A DNA stretch of 64,000 bases from Sphingomonas sp. YR710 (GTDB lineage Bacteria; Pseudomonadota; Alphaproteobacteria; Sphingomonadales; Sphingomonadaceae). The stretch covers positions 1 through 64,000 of the forward strand of contig NZ_FMZJ01000005.1 of the NCBI RefSeq assembly GCF_900101455.1. The letters run 5' to 3'. The translations under genes and the position numbers were made by a program. Of the stretch, positions 56,476 through 64,000 are shown piece by piece. Below the pieces are notes generated by a model, which was not told the DNA's origin, did no database searches, and saw only the letters and a list, made by a program, of their open reading frames with translations. Position 1 is the stretch's first letter. Each line of letters begins with the position of its first letter.

Positions 56476-57404
56476 GCAGCGTAGCGAAGATCCGGAAAGG
56501 CTCATCTGGTGCCGATCGGCGCAAGCGCCCCGATGCGGGTGCCGCGCGGCGGGCCCCGGCCAAAAGGCGACCGAACATATTCGATCGGGCGATCGCGCAG
56601 GTTCCGATCCGGCGCGAGACGCTGCGCCGCGCCGGCAACTGGCTGCTCGGCGGGGCGATCAGCGCGGGGTTGGTTGTGGGTGTCTTCGCGATGGGCATTC
56701 CGCAGATGGCGGCGGCGGCGCTGGCCGAGGGGATCGGCCATGCCGGTTTCGCGGTCCGCAATGTCGAGATCCTCAATCGGCACCGGGCCGACGCCGATGT
56801 CGTCTATGATATCGCGATGAGCCAGAAATCGCGCGCGATGCCGCTGGTCGATCTGGCCGGGACGCGGGCCGAACTGATGAAGCTCGGCTGGATCGCCGAT
56901 GCCCGCGTCTCGCGCCGTCTGCCCGATACATTGGTCGTCGATATCGTCGAGCGGGTGCCGGCGGCGATCTGGCAATATGAGCATCGGTTGGCGCTGATCG
57001 ACAAGGATGGCGTCGTGATTGCCCCCGTCGACGATCGTTCGATGCCCGATCTGCCGGTGGTCGTCGGCCCCGGCGCGAACCGCAGGGCGACGCAGCTCGC
57101 GGCGCTCCTCAACGGCACGCCGTCGCTCAAGCCGTTGATCACCGCCGCCAGCTGGCAAGGCGATCGGCGCTGGGACATCATATTCCAATCGGGCGAGACG
57201 CTGAAACTGCCCGAAGGCGATGCCGAAGCGGCAAAGGCGCTCACTTATTTCGCGAGCGAGGATCGCCGCGTGCGCCTGCTCGGTAAGGGGCTGGTGAGCT
57301 TCGACATGCGGGATCCGTCCCGGATCGTGGTGCGTGTGTCGCGCGAGCCGGGCAGCAAGATCGAACCGCCAATTACGGCGCCGACGGCAAAGGCGGTGGT
57401 ATGA
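56472..57404 (+). CDS. ftsQ: Cell division protein FtsQ
   Basis: A 310-residue bitopic protein that recruits FtsB/FtsL and links early and late divisome proteins. A basic cytoplasmic tail (1-50) leads to one membrane helix (about 56-80), a POTRA domain (FAVRNVEILNRHRADADVVYDI ... LGWIADARVSRRLPDTLVVDIVERVPAAIWQ) and the FtsQ beta domain (LALIDKDGVVI, LPVVVGPGANRRA). It starts in an ATGA overlap with ddl. A 42-bp gap then separates it from ftsA. Confidence 0.95.
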   Translation: MSSVAKIRKGSSGADRRKRPDAGAARRAPAKRRPNIFDRAIAQVPIRRETLRRAGNWLLGGAISAGLVVGVFAMGIPQMAAAALAEGIGHAGFAVRNVEILNRHRADADVVYDIAMSQKSRAMPLVDLAGTRAELMKLGWIADARVSRRLPDTLVVDIVERVPAAIWQYEHRLALIDKDGVVIAPVDDRSMPDLPVVVGPGANRRATQLAALLNGTPSLKPLITAASWQGDRRWDIIFQSGETLKLPEGDAEAAKALTYFASEDRRVRLLGKGLVSFDMRDPSRIVVRVSREPGSKIEPPITAPTAKAVV

Positions 57405-57446
57405 TCCGGCAGCAATATTTCACGGCGGCACAGGAAAGGATCGACG

Positions 57447-58709
57447 ATGGCGCAGCCTAAACCCGAATCGCTGATCACGGCCCTCGATATCGGATCTTCC
57501 AAGGTTTCCGCGCTGATCGCACGGACCAACGACGGGGGCGATCTCGAAGTGCTTGGCACCGGCCAGCGCGAGAGCCGGGGCGTCCGCCGCGGCTATATCG
57601 CCGATATGGAGGGCACCGAGGCCGCGATCCGCGAGGCGGTCGAGCAGGCCGAAACGATCGCGCGCACCAATATCGATCATGTCTGGGTAAGCTTTTCGGC
57701 CGGTGGGCTGATCAGCGATGTCGCATCGGTCGAGGTCGATCTGGGGGGCGTACAGGTCGAGCAGGCCGATATCGACGAACTGCTCAAGCAGGGGCGGCGG
57801 TCGCTGAGCCCCGAAGGCCGGATGGTGCTGCACGCGCAGCCGACGCTCTACACGCTGGACGGGCTGACCGGGGTCAAGAACCCGCTGGGGCTGCACGCCG
57901 ATCGGCTTGGCGTCGAGATTCACGTGGTTGCGGCCGAACCGTCACCGGTCCGCAATCTCGCCTTGTGCGTGCGGTCGGCGCATCTCGGGGTCAAGTCGAT
58001 CGTGGCGTCGCCGATCGCTGCCGGAGCATCGTGCCTCACCGAGGAGGATCGCGAGATGGGGATCGCGCTTGTCGAAATGGGGGCGGGTGTCACCAATGTC
58101 TCGCTGTTCGCGGGCGGGCTGCTGGTCGGGCTGACTTCGCTGCCGATGGGCGGTGCCGATATCACCGACGATATCGCATCGGCCTTCAGCATCCGCCGCG
58201 CGCAGGCCGAACGTCTCAAATGCTTCCATGGCTCGGCGCAGAACAGCCCGCGTGACAATCATGAGATGATCGACATCGGCACGGCCGAGGATAGCGAAAA
58301 TGGCGTCGATCCGCCCCGGATCAGCCGCGCTCAGCTGATCCAGGTGATCCGCCAGCGGCTCGATCACTGGATGGATGCGGTCGCGAAGGCGCTCACCGAA
58401 CTCGGCTATGTCGGGCCGGTCGGGCGGCAGGTGGTGTTGACCGGGGGCGGGGCCGAACTCAAGGGCATCGCCGATTATGCGCAAGGGGTGCTGGGCCGCA
58501 CCGTTCGGGTCGGCCGTCCGCGCGGGTTGATCGGCTTGCCCGACGCGCATAGCGGACCCGCTTTTGCGACGCTGGCCGGTCTCGCGCAGATCGCGGCCAG
58601 CAACCCGATCGACCTCCGCCAGATCGCGGTCGATCAGCAGACGGTGCACAGAACGGCGCCCGCCAATTTCGTCCGGCGGCTCTATGCCGCATTCAGAAGC
58701 GGTTATTAA
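57447..58709 (+). CDS. ftsA: Cell division protein FtsA, membrane anchor of the Z ring
   Basis: A 420-residue actin-like ATPase that tethers FtsZ to the membrane. Phosphate-1 ITALDIGSSKVSALIA, the SHS2-type 1C domain, phosphate-2 ALVEMGAGVTNVSLFAGG and the adenosine motif VVLTGGGAELKGIADYA are present. The C-terminal amphipathic membrane-targeting helix is NFVRRLYAAFRSGY. AGGAAAGGA precedes the ATG. The 148-bp gap to ftsZ probably holds an extra promoter. Confidence 0.97.
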   Translation: MAQPKPESLITALDIGSSKVSALIARTNDGGDLEVLGTGQRESRGVRRGYIADMEGTEAAIREAVEQAETIARTNIDHVWVSFSAGGLISDVASVEVDLGGVQVEQADIDELLKQGRRSLSPEGRMVLHAQPTLYTLDGLTGVKNPLGLHADRLGVEIHVVAAEPSPVRNLALCVRSAHLGVKSIVASPIAAGASCLTEEDREMGIALVEMGAGVTNVSLFAGGLLVGLTSLPMGGADITDDIASAFSIRRAQAERLKCFHGSAQNSPRDNHEMIDIGTAEDSENGVDPPRISRAQLIQVIRQRLDHWMDAVAKALTELGYVGPVGRQVVLTGGGAELKGIADYAQGVLGRTVRVGRPRGLIGLPDAHSGPAFATLAGLAQIAASNPIDLRQIAVDQQTVHRTAPANFVRRLYAAFRSGY

Positions 58710-58857
58710 TGATTATGCCGCCGATATTTGCGCCAAATGGGACGTTAACCTTGAAAATTGATCTGTCCCACACTTTTCGCGTGATTCGGCGATTCGGTTG
58801 GGGCAATCTGAATGTTGTGACGTGCGTTGGCCTGTCGGCTGGCCGGGGAGAATGACT
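58710..58857 (+). promoter_or_regulatory. ftsA-ftsZ intergenic region with paired GANTC sites
   Basis: This 148-bp gap breaks the otherwise overlapping gene series and probably carries a separate ftsZ promoter. It holds two GATTC sites at 58783-58787 and 58791-58795 (8-bp direct repeat GATTCGGC/GATTCGGT). GANTC is the CcrM methylation target in alphaproteobacteria. A TTAACC at 58745-58750 resembles a CtrA half-site, but the second half is poor. Confidence 0.45.
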
Positions 58858-60309
58858 ATGACGATTGAATTCATGCGGCCTCAGGTAGATGAATTGAAAC
58901 CCCGCATCAGCGTGATCGGCGTTGGTGGCGCGGGCGGAAACGCGATCGCGAATATGATCGCGTCGGATGTCCAGGGCGTGGACTTCATCGTCGCCAATAC
59001 CGATGCTCAGGCGCTCAACGCTTCCCCGGCGGAGCGGCGCATCCAGCTTGGCCTCAAGATCACCCAGGGTCTCGGTGCCGGTTCGCGGCCCGAGATCGGC
59101 CGCGCCGCCGCCGAAGAGACGATGGAGCAGATCGAAAAGGCGCTCGAAGGCTCGCACATGTGCTTCATCGCCGCGGGCATGGGCGGCGGCACCGGCACCG
59201 GCGCTGCGCCGGTGATCGCCAAGATGGCACGTGAACGCGGCATCCTTACCGTCGGCGTCGTCACCAAGCCGTTCAGCTTCGAAGGCAATCGCCGCGCCAA
59301 ATCGGCCGACGCGGGCATCGAGGAATTGCAGAAGCACGTCGACACGCTGATCGTCATCCCCAACCAGAACCTGTTCCTGATCGCCAACCCGAATACGACC
59401 TTCAAGGAAGCGTTCCAGATGGCAGACGAGGTCCTGCAGCAGGGCGTGCGCGGCATCACCGACCTGATGGTGATGCCGGGCCTGATCAACCTCGATTTCG
59501 CCGATGTCCGCTCTGTCATGTCCGAAATGGGCAAGGCGATGATGGGCACCGGTGAAGCATCGGGCGACAATCGCGCGATCGAAGCGGCCGAGAAGGCGAT
59601 TGCCAATCCACTGCTCGATGGCGTGTCGATGAAGGGCGCCAAGGGTGTCATCATCTCGATCACCGGTGGCGAGGACATGCGCCTGATGGAGGTGGACGAA
59701 GCCGCCAACCATATCCGCGAACTGGTCGATGCCGATGCGAACATCATCTGGGGTTCGGCGTTCAACAACGATCTGGACGGGAAAATCCGGGTTTCGGTGG
59801 TCGCCACGGGCATCGAAGTTGATGCGGCGACCATGCCCGAGCCGGCGAAGAACTTCAGCTTCGCCCCTCGCACGCCCGCCCGCGACGAGCGGCCGATGGC
59901 TGTGCCGCAGCCGGCGCCTGTGGCAGCGGTTGAGCCGGTCGCGGCGCCCGTTGCCGTAGCGGCACCTGCCGTCGAAGCCCCGGAGGAGCGGATCGTACTT
60001 GAAGCGCCCGAACCCGCGCTCAAGCCGGCTGATCTGACGTCCTTGTTCGGCGATGAATTGCTGCTGGAGCCGGAAGCGGTTGTTCCGCCGGTTGCGCCGC
60101 AGCCCGTTGTCGAGCAGCCGCAGGGCAATCGTCGCTGGGTGGCGGAGCCCGAGCCCGAGCAGCGTTCGCGCCCATCGCAGGGGGCGACTTTGTTCGAGCG
60201 CATGTCGAACATCGCCCGCGGCGCCGCCAAGGCGCAGGTCGATCATGACGACGATGCAGGACGGGGCGAAGGTGAAATCCCGCGTTTCCTTAACCGTCAG
60301 GGCAATTAA
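58858..60309 (+). CDS. ftsZ: Cell division GTPase FtsZ
   Basis: The tubulin-like protein that forms the Z ring, 484 residues. [24 protein letters not shown], the GTP signature GGGTGTG (109-115) and the T7-loop [11 protein letters not shown] are intact. After about residue 320 comes a long Pro/Ala/Val/Glu-rich linker and the conserved C-terminal peptide [11 protein letters not shown] that binds FtsA. The start at 58858 has GGGGAG at the right distance; ATG 58852 directly abuts the ribosome site. lpxC, which follows ftsZ in many alphaproteobacteria, is absent here. Confidence 0.98.
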   Translation: MTIEFMRPQVDELKPRISVIGVGGAGGNAIANMIASDVQGVDFIVANTDAQALNASPAERRIQLGLKITQGLGAGSRPEIGRAAAEETMEQIEKALEGSHMCFIAAGMGGGTGTGAAPVIAKMARERGILTVGVVTKPFSFEGNRRAKSADAGIEELQKHVDTLIVIPNQNLFLIANPNTTFKEAFQMADEVLQQGVRGITDLMVMPGLINLDFADVRSVMSEMGKAMMGTGEASGDNRAIEAAEKAIANPLLDGVSMKGAKGVIISITGGEDMRLMEVDEAANHIRELVDADANIIWGSAFNNDLDGKIRVSVVATGIEVDAATMPEPAKNFSFAPRTPARDERPMAVPQPAPVAAVEPVAAPVAVAAPAVEAPEERIVLEAPEPALKPADLTSLFGDELLLEPEAVVPPVAPQPVVEQPQGNRRWVAEPEPEQRSRPSQGATLFERMSNIARGAAKAQVDHDDDAGRGEGEIPRFLNRQGN

Positions 60310-60317
60310 GGCTGATC

Positions 60318-60343
60318 CTCCTCGCGCCGGCTGGCGCGGGGAG
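60318..60343 (+). terminator. 11-bp hairpin directly after ftsZ
   Basis: CTCCTCGCGCC (60318-60328), loop GGCT, GGCGCGGGGAG (60333-60343), with one G-T wobble. It starts 9 bp after the ftsZ stop and so could end or attenuate the dcw transcript, but no T-run follows. Confidence 0.55.
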
Positions 60344-60414
60344 CACTCGTTTCGACGCAACGCGCACACAGATCGCTTGCGGGCGCGCGCGCCAATTGTA
60401 AGGCGTCGGGACCA

Positions 60415-62208
60415 ATGAAGAGATATTATATCATTTGGCGCGCGCTATTGATGGGTGCCCTTGCCGTGATCGGGCTCGGGCCGCTCGAAGCAAAGAGCAA
60501 GCATCATAGCAGCAGCCACAGCGCGTCGGCGCATCATGCCAGTGCGAAAAGCACGAAAGGGGGCAAGGCTTCGAAGAAGTCGTCGTCGCGCCGGTCGTCG
60601 GCAGGCAAGGGCCGGTCGAGCCGACATAGTTCGTCGCGATATTCGCGCAGTCGTCGCGGCGGATCGTTCCGGACATCTAACGAGCTACCGACCGAAACAC
60701 AGCCGCGCGAAGCGTTGCCACGGCTCGAATCCGCGGCACCGCTCGATCCCAATGACGCTGCTGGCGGTAATGGCGAGCCGATCATTGTCGATCCCATGGC
60801 GCAGGCGCGCGAGGCGATGGCGCGGGGTGACCCTGCCGAAGCGCTTGGCCGCTATCTACGCGTGCTGGCGCGCGATCCGGGCGATCTGGAGGCCTTGTCG
60901 GGGGCGGGCGCTGCGGCGCTGGCGGTCGGCGATGCCGATGCGGCGATCAACTTCTATGTCCGCGCGCAGAAGATCGCGCCGCGCGACGGGCCGATCAAGG
61001 CCGGCCTCGGTTCGGCGCTGGTGCAGAAGGAGCAGCCGCGCATGGCGCTCAAGCTGTTCGGCGATGCCGTCGATCTGGGCGTGCCGCCGGTGACGGTCGC
61101 GCTCGATCGCGGACTCGCTTATGATCTGCGAGGCGACAATAAGCGCGCGCAACAGGAATATGCGCTGGTGGCGCGCGCAGGCCCGAACGCGGAAGCCACG
61201 CGTCGCATGGCGCTGTCGATGGCGATGGGCGGCGATCGAGCGGGCGCTCTGGCGATTCTCGATCCGCTGCTGCGCAAGCAGGACATTCCCGCATGGCGGA
61301 CCCGTGCCTTCGTGCTGGCGATTACCGGCGACACGGCGGGCGCCGAACAGGCGGCCTATGCGGTGCTGCCGCGCCCGCAGGCCGACGAGTTGAAGCCGTT
61401 CCTCGAACGGCTGCCGCAGCTCAAGCCGGCAGAGAAGGCCGCCGCCGTTCATTTCGGTCACTTCCCCGAGGACAAGGTGCCGCAGCTCGTCGACGTCAGC
61501 CCCGAGGCATCGTCCCGATCTGCTCCGGTGGTAACCGCCCCGTCCTCGCTTTCGTCGTCCGCTTTGGCCAATGCGGCCCCGAATTTTGCGTTGACACCGT
61601 CGCCGCAGGGCGGCCGCGCCGGCTCGAGCCCGCCGCCGGTCTATCTCCGACCTGATCCCGTTGGTCAGGGCAATGCGATCGATGCCACGGTCGCCGCTTC
61701 CCGGGCGCGTGTCGAAGCCCGTCAGTCAGCCGAGGAACAGCTGGCGAATCTGCGGAAGGTCGCGTCGGGAAAAGCCGCCGCCGACAACAAGGCCGCCGCT
61801 GAAAAGGCCGCTGAAAAGGCGGCCGCCGACAAGACTGAAAAAGCTGCTGACAGGAAGGCCGATGCGGCAAAGGCTGTGGCCGGGAAGGCCGCCGAAAAAA
61901 GGGCAAAGGAACGCGAGGAAGCGAAGGTGCGCGCGTCTGAGCCCGGCCGGTATTGGGTCCAGATTGCCAGCGGCGCCTATAAGCCCGATCTGACCAAGGA
62001 ACTGGCGAAGCAGAAGGCAAAATGGGGCAAGCAGCTCGCCGGCAAATCGGCTTGGACAACGCCGTATAAGGCAACCAACCGGCTGATGATCGGCCCGTTT
62101 GCAAGCAGCGATGCCGCTCAGGACTATGTCAACGAAGTTCGCAAGCAGGGCTTCTCCTGCTTCCCGGTGACGACATCACCCGGTCAGAAGGTCGAGCGGC
62201 TGGATTGA
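60415..62208 (+). CDS. Exported TPR and SPOR-domain protein
   Basis: A 597-residue protein. A signal peptide ends near LEA (about 26), followed by a Ser/His/Lys/Arg-rich basic region (28-85). TPR-like helices occupy about 125-340 (AREAMARGDPAEALGRYLRVLARDPGDLEALSGAG). A Pro-rich linker and an Ala/Lys/Glu helix (about 435-510, AAADNKAAAEKAAEKAAADKTEK type) lead to a C-terminal SPOR domain (RYWVQIASGAYKPDLTKELAKQKAKWG ... RLMIGPFASSDAAQDYVNEVRKQGFSCFPV). SPOR domains bind peptidoglycan stripped of stem peptides and mark septa. Placement right after ftsZ supports a division or cell-separation role. Confidence 0.9.
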   Translation: MKRYYIIWRALLMGALAVIGLGPLEAKSKHHSSSHSASAHHASAKSTKGGKASKKSSSRRSSAGKGRSSRHSSSRYSRSRRGGSFRTSNELPTETQPREALPRLESAAPLDPNDAAGGNGEPIIVDPMAQAREAMARGDPAEALGRYLRVLARDPGDLEALSGAGAAALAVGDADAAINFYVRAQKIAPRDGPIKAGLGSALVQKEQPRMALKLFGDAVDLGVPPVTVALDRGLAYDLRGDNKRAQQEYALVARAGPNAEATRRMALSMAMGGDRAGALAILDPLLRKQDIPAWRTRAFVLAITGDTAGAEQAAYAVLPRPQADELKPFLERLPQLKPAEKAAAVHFGHFPEDKVPQLVDVSPEASSRSAPVVTAPSSLSSSALANAAPNFALTPSPQGGRAGSSPPPVYLRPDPVGQGNAIDATVAASRARVEARQSAEEQLANLRKVASGKAAADNKAAAEKAAEKAAADKTEKAADRKADAAKAVAGKAAEKRAKEREEAKVRASEPGRYWVQIASGAYKPDLTKELAKQKAKWGKQLAGKSAWTTPYKATNRLMIGPFASSDAAQDYVNEVRKQGFSCFPVTTSPGQKVERLD

Positions 62209-62326
62209 TCTGTGCGGGCATGCGCTATCCCTCCGCCGGTTGCGCGCCTTACGCCGCGTTAACGCTGCTGCTTCGCATTTCCTTAACCGCGCGACTCTAG
62301 GGTCATTCCCGTACAGGAGAATGACG

Positions 62327-62569
62327 ATGTCCGTCCGGTGGCTGATCGCGGCAGTGGCAATGACAATGGCGGCGCCTGCCATCGCGACCAGTCGCGCGAT
62401 GCCGCCCGAGGCAATCACCGTCTCGGTGGCCAAGCAGCTTTACCCGACCTCGCCGATCAGTGATGAGGGCTGGCAGACCCTCATCCATATCGTCCGTAGC
62501 CAGGCGGAGAGCGCCCAGCGGCAGCCCGACTCGCTCAAGGCAGAGCGCCACGATAATCGCCAGGGCTGA
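62327..62569 (+). CDS. Small exported protein of unknown function
   Basis: An 80-residue product. ATG 62327 has AGGAGA at 62315-62320; ATG 62321 is too close to it. A Sec signal (MSVRWLIAAVAMTMAAPAIA) leaves a mature chain of about 60 polar residues, VSVAKQLYPTSPISDEGWQTLIHIVRSQAESAQRQ, with no cysteine. I do not recognise a family. It lies between the SPOR protein and the dGTPase, all on the plus strand. Confidence 0.65.
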   Translation: MSVRWLIAAVAMTMAAPAIATSRAMPPEAITVSVAKQLYPTSPISDEGWQTLIHIVRSQAESAQRQPDSLKAERHDNRQG

Positions 62570-62616
62570 ATCGCAGCACCTCGACTTAGCGGCGCGGCTC
62601 GGCCATCACGCAGGCC

Positions 62617-63786
62617 ATGCCTGGTCTAGCTCCTTACGCCGCCGATCCTGCCCGTAGCCGGGGGCGCCTGCATGGTCCGCCCGCGCCGACGGAAGTGCGT
62701 GGGCCGAGGGATGCCTTTCAGCGCGATCGTGACCGGATCATCCATTCGATCAGTTTCCGGCGGCTGCGGCACAAGACGCAGGTTTTCGTCGCGCCCGACG
62801 GCGATCATTTCCGCGTCCGCCTGACCCATAGCCTCGAAGTGGCGCAGATCGGGCGGACGATCGCACGCGCGCTCGGGCTTAACGAGGATCTGACGGAAGC
62901 CTTGTGTCTGGCCCACGATATCGGCCATCCGCCGTTCGGCCATGCCGGCGAAGATGCGCTGCAGGCGGCGATGCGGCCGGTCGGCGGGTTCGATCATAAC
63001 GCGCATACCCTGCGGACACTGACCCGGATCGATTCGCCTTATCCAACGCATCCCGGGCTCAACCTCAGCTGGGAAACGCTCGAAGGCCTGGCCAAGCATA
63101 ATGGTCCGCTCAGGCGGCTGAGCTGGGCGATGGCGGATATCGACGCGGCCTGGCCGCTGGAGCTGGAAAGCTGGCCGAGCCTTGAGGCGCAGGTCGCGGC
63201 GATTGCCGACGATATCGCTTATGACAATCATGATATCGATGATGGGGTGCGCGCGGGGTTGCTCACCCTCGATCAGGTGCTGGGCGAGCCGCTGGTTGCC
63301 GAAAGCTGGGACGGGGTTCGCTGCAATTATCCGGATCTGCCCGCGCCGGTGCTGCTCGGCGAACTGGTGCGCGAGCAGATTGGCCGGATGGTGAACGACG
63401 TGCTGGCGGAAAGCCGCCGCCGGCTTGCGGAGGCGGCCCCGCTGTCGGTGGAGGCGGTGCGGGCCGCCGGGCGGCCGTTGATCGGTTTTTCCGACGGGAT
63501 GGGCGTGCAGGAGAAGGCGCTTACCCGCTTCATGTATGCGAACCTCTATCATCATCCGCAGCAGCTCGAAATCGCGGCCAAGGCCCGCCAGATCGTTGGC
63601 GGCCTGGCCGAGGCATATGCTGCCGATCCCGCTCTTTTGCCTGACCATTGGCGGGCGATGCTGCCGCCCGACGAGCCAGCGCGGATGCGGCACATCGGCG
63701 ATTTCATCGCGGGCATGACCGATCGTTTTGCGATTTCGCGTTATATCGAGCATGTCGGCCCGATCGCGATTGCGGAGGGTTTTTGA
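62617..63786 (+). CDS. dgt: Deoxyguanosinetriphosphate triphosphohydrolase-like HD protein
   Basis: A 389-residue HD-domain dNTPase that splits dNTP to nucleoside and triphosphate. [27 protein letters not shown], the first metal histidine in [13 protein letters not shown] (H71), the HD pair in [14 protein letters not shown] (H100-D101) and a later [14 protein letters not shown] are the family pattern for the shorter, EF1143-like group rather than the longer E. coli Dgt. It may hydrolyse several dNTPs and is often allosterically controlled. The M28 peptidase gene starts 3 bp after the stop. Confidence 0.94.
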   Translation: MPGLAPYAADPARSRGRLHGPPAPTEVRGPRDAFQRDRDRIIHSISFRRLRHKTQVFVAPDGDHFRVRLTHSLEVAQIGRTIARALGLNEDLTEALCLAHDIGHPPFGHAGEDALQAAMRPVGGFDHNAHTLRTLTRIDSPYPTHPGLNLSWETLEGLAKHNGPLRRLSWAMADIDAAWPLELESWPSLEAQVAAIADDIAYDNHDIDDGVRAGLLTLDQVLGEPLVAESWDGVRCNYPDLPAPVLLGELVREQIGRMVNDVLAESRRRLAEAAPLSVEAVRAAGRPLIGFSDGMGVQEKALTRFMYANLYHHPQQLEIAAKARQIVGGLAEAYAADPALLPDHWRAMLPPDEPARMRHIGDFIAGMTDRFAISRYIEHVGPIAIAEGF

Positions 63787-63789
63787 TTT

Positions 63790-64000
63790 ATGGTGCGGGT
63801 TGCCGCCGTAGCGATGGCACTGATAGGCGCGTTGCTGTGGGCGATACTGGCGGTCACGCCGCCGGCACCCATGCCGTCCGATGCGCCGCCCGATCGCTTC
63901 TCGGCGATGCGAGCCATGGCCGATGTGCAGGCGATCGGGCGCCGGCCGCATGATGCGGGCTCGGTGGAGGATCAGGGGGTGCGTGCCTATCTGGCCGGGC
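63790..64000 (+). CDS. M28-family metallopeptidase, N-terminal part (gene continues beyond the window)
   Basis: The first 70 codons of an open frame that runs off the right edge. It opens with a membrane or signal segment (MVRVAAVAMALIGALLWAIL), then DRFSAMRAMADVQAIGRRPHDAGSVEDQGVRAYLAG. The segment RPH-x-x-GS-x-E-x-x-x-VRxYL is the usual beginning of M28-type aminopeptidases and membrane peptidases. The zinc-binding core is outside the window. No ribosome site is obvious, but ATG 63790 is 3 bp after dgt, which suggests translational coupling. Confidence 0.75.
   Translation, partial: MVRVAAVAMALIGALLWAILAVTPPAPMPSDAPPDRFSAMRAMADVQAIGRRPHDAGSVEDQGVRAYLAG

Overview
The window is a chromosomal segment of an alphaproteobacterium, most probably a sphingomonad (Sphingomonadaceae). 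I infer this from the high GC content, the alphaproteobacterial initiator-tRNA sequence, the gene content, an RNase E with an acidic insert in its S1 region, and the absence of lpxC after ftsZ, where many other alphaproteobacteria carry it. No database search was possible, so the genus is a guess. I see no phage, plasmid, insertion sequence or CRISPR array. The only repeats of note are two REPIN-like palindromic elements, one of them inside the murD reading frame.

Layout. 1-10.7 kb: the 3' end of an initiator tRNA, a small secreted protein, a TetR regulator divergent from a complete RND efflux operon (adaptor, pump, outer-membrane factor), a MarR-GNAT fusion with its own operator, a lipocalin and a class III CoA-transferase. 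10.7-16 kb: prfB, mrcA (PBP1A) and an N-acetylmuramoyl-L-alanine amidase, all on the minus strand. 16-21.2 kb: rne, an M48/TPR periplasmic protease and a DsbA/ScsC-like oxidoreductase. 21.2-26.4 kb (minus): a hybrid histidine kinase with an ethylene-receptor-type membrane domain, followed by two orphan lipoprotein solute-binding proteins and a DUF4112 protein. 26.5-36.3 kb: a bile-acid:sodium-symporter-like carrier, two c-di-GMP proteins (GAF-GGDEF-EAL and TM-PAS-GGDEF-EAL-PilZ), a calcineurin-like phosphatase, and a minus-strand trio kdsD-kdsB-PhyH-type dioxygenase. 36.3-40.8 kb: small-type purL, a small lipoprotein, a uracil-DNA-glycosylase-superfamily enzyme and cysteine synthase.

41-60.3 kb is an uninterrupted division and cell wall (dcw) cluster: mraZ-rsmH-ftsL-ftsI-murE-murF-mraY-murD-ftsW-murG-murC-murB-ddl-ftsQ-ftsA-ftsZ. 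Nearly every junction up to ftsQ is a 4-bp ATGA/GTGA or slightly longer overlap, so translation is probably coupled. The enzymes make the lipid-linked peptidoglycan precursor from UDP-MurNAc to lipid II, and the fts products build the septal machine. Upstream of mraZ lie three TCCCN repeats at exact 10-bp spacing (TGGGN on the other strand, the MraZ-type motif) and two consensus DnaA boxes. After ftsZ come a TPR/SPOR-domain protein, a small exported protein, a dGTPase-family protein and the start of an M28 peptidase cut by the window edge.

Most unusual points: a perfect 37-bp inverted repeat (REPIN-like, 119 bp) that adds about 40 residues in frame to essential MurD; a sensor kinase in which all seven residues known for ethylene binding in plant ETR1 are present at a constant offset; Kdo-pathway genes next to an Fe/2-oxoglutarate oxygenase in a presumed LPS-free lineage; and one polypeptide holding c-di-GMP synthesis, breakdown and binding domains.
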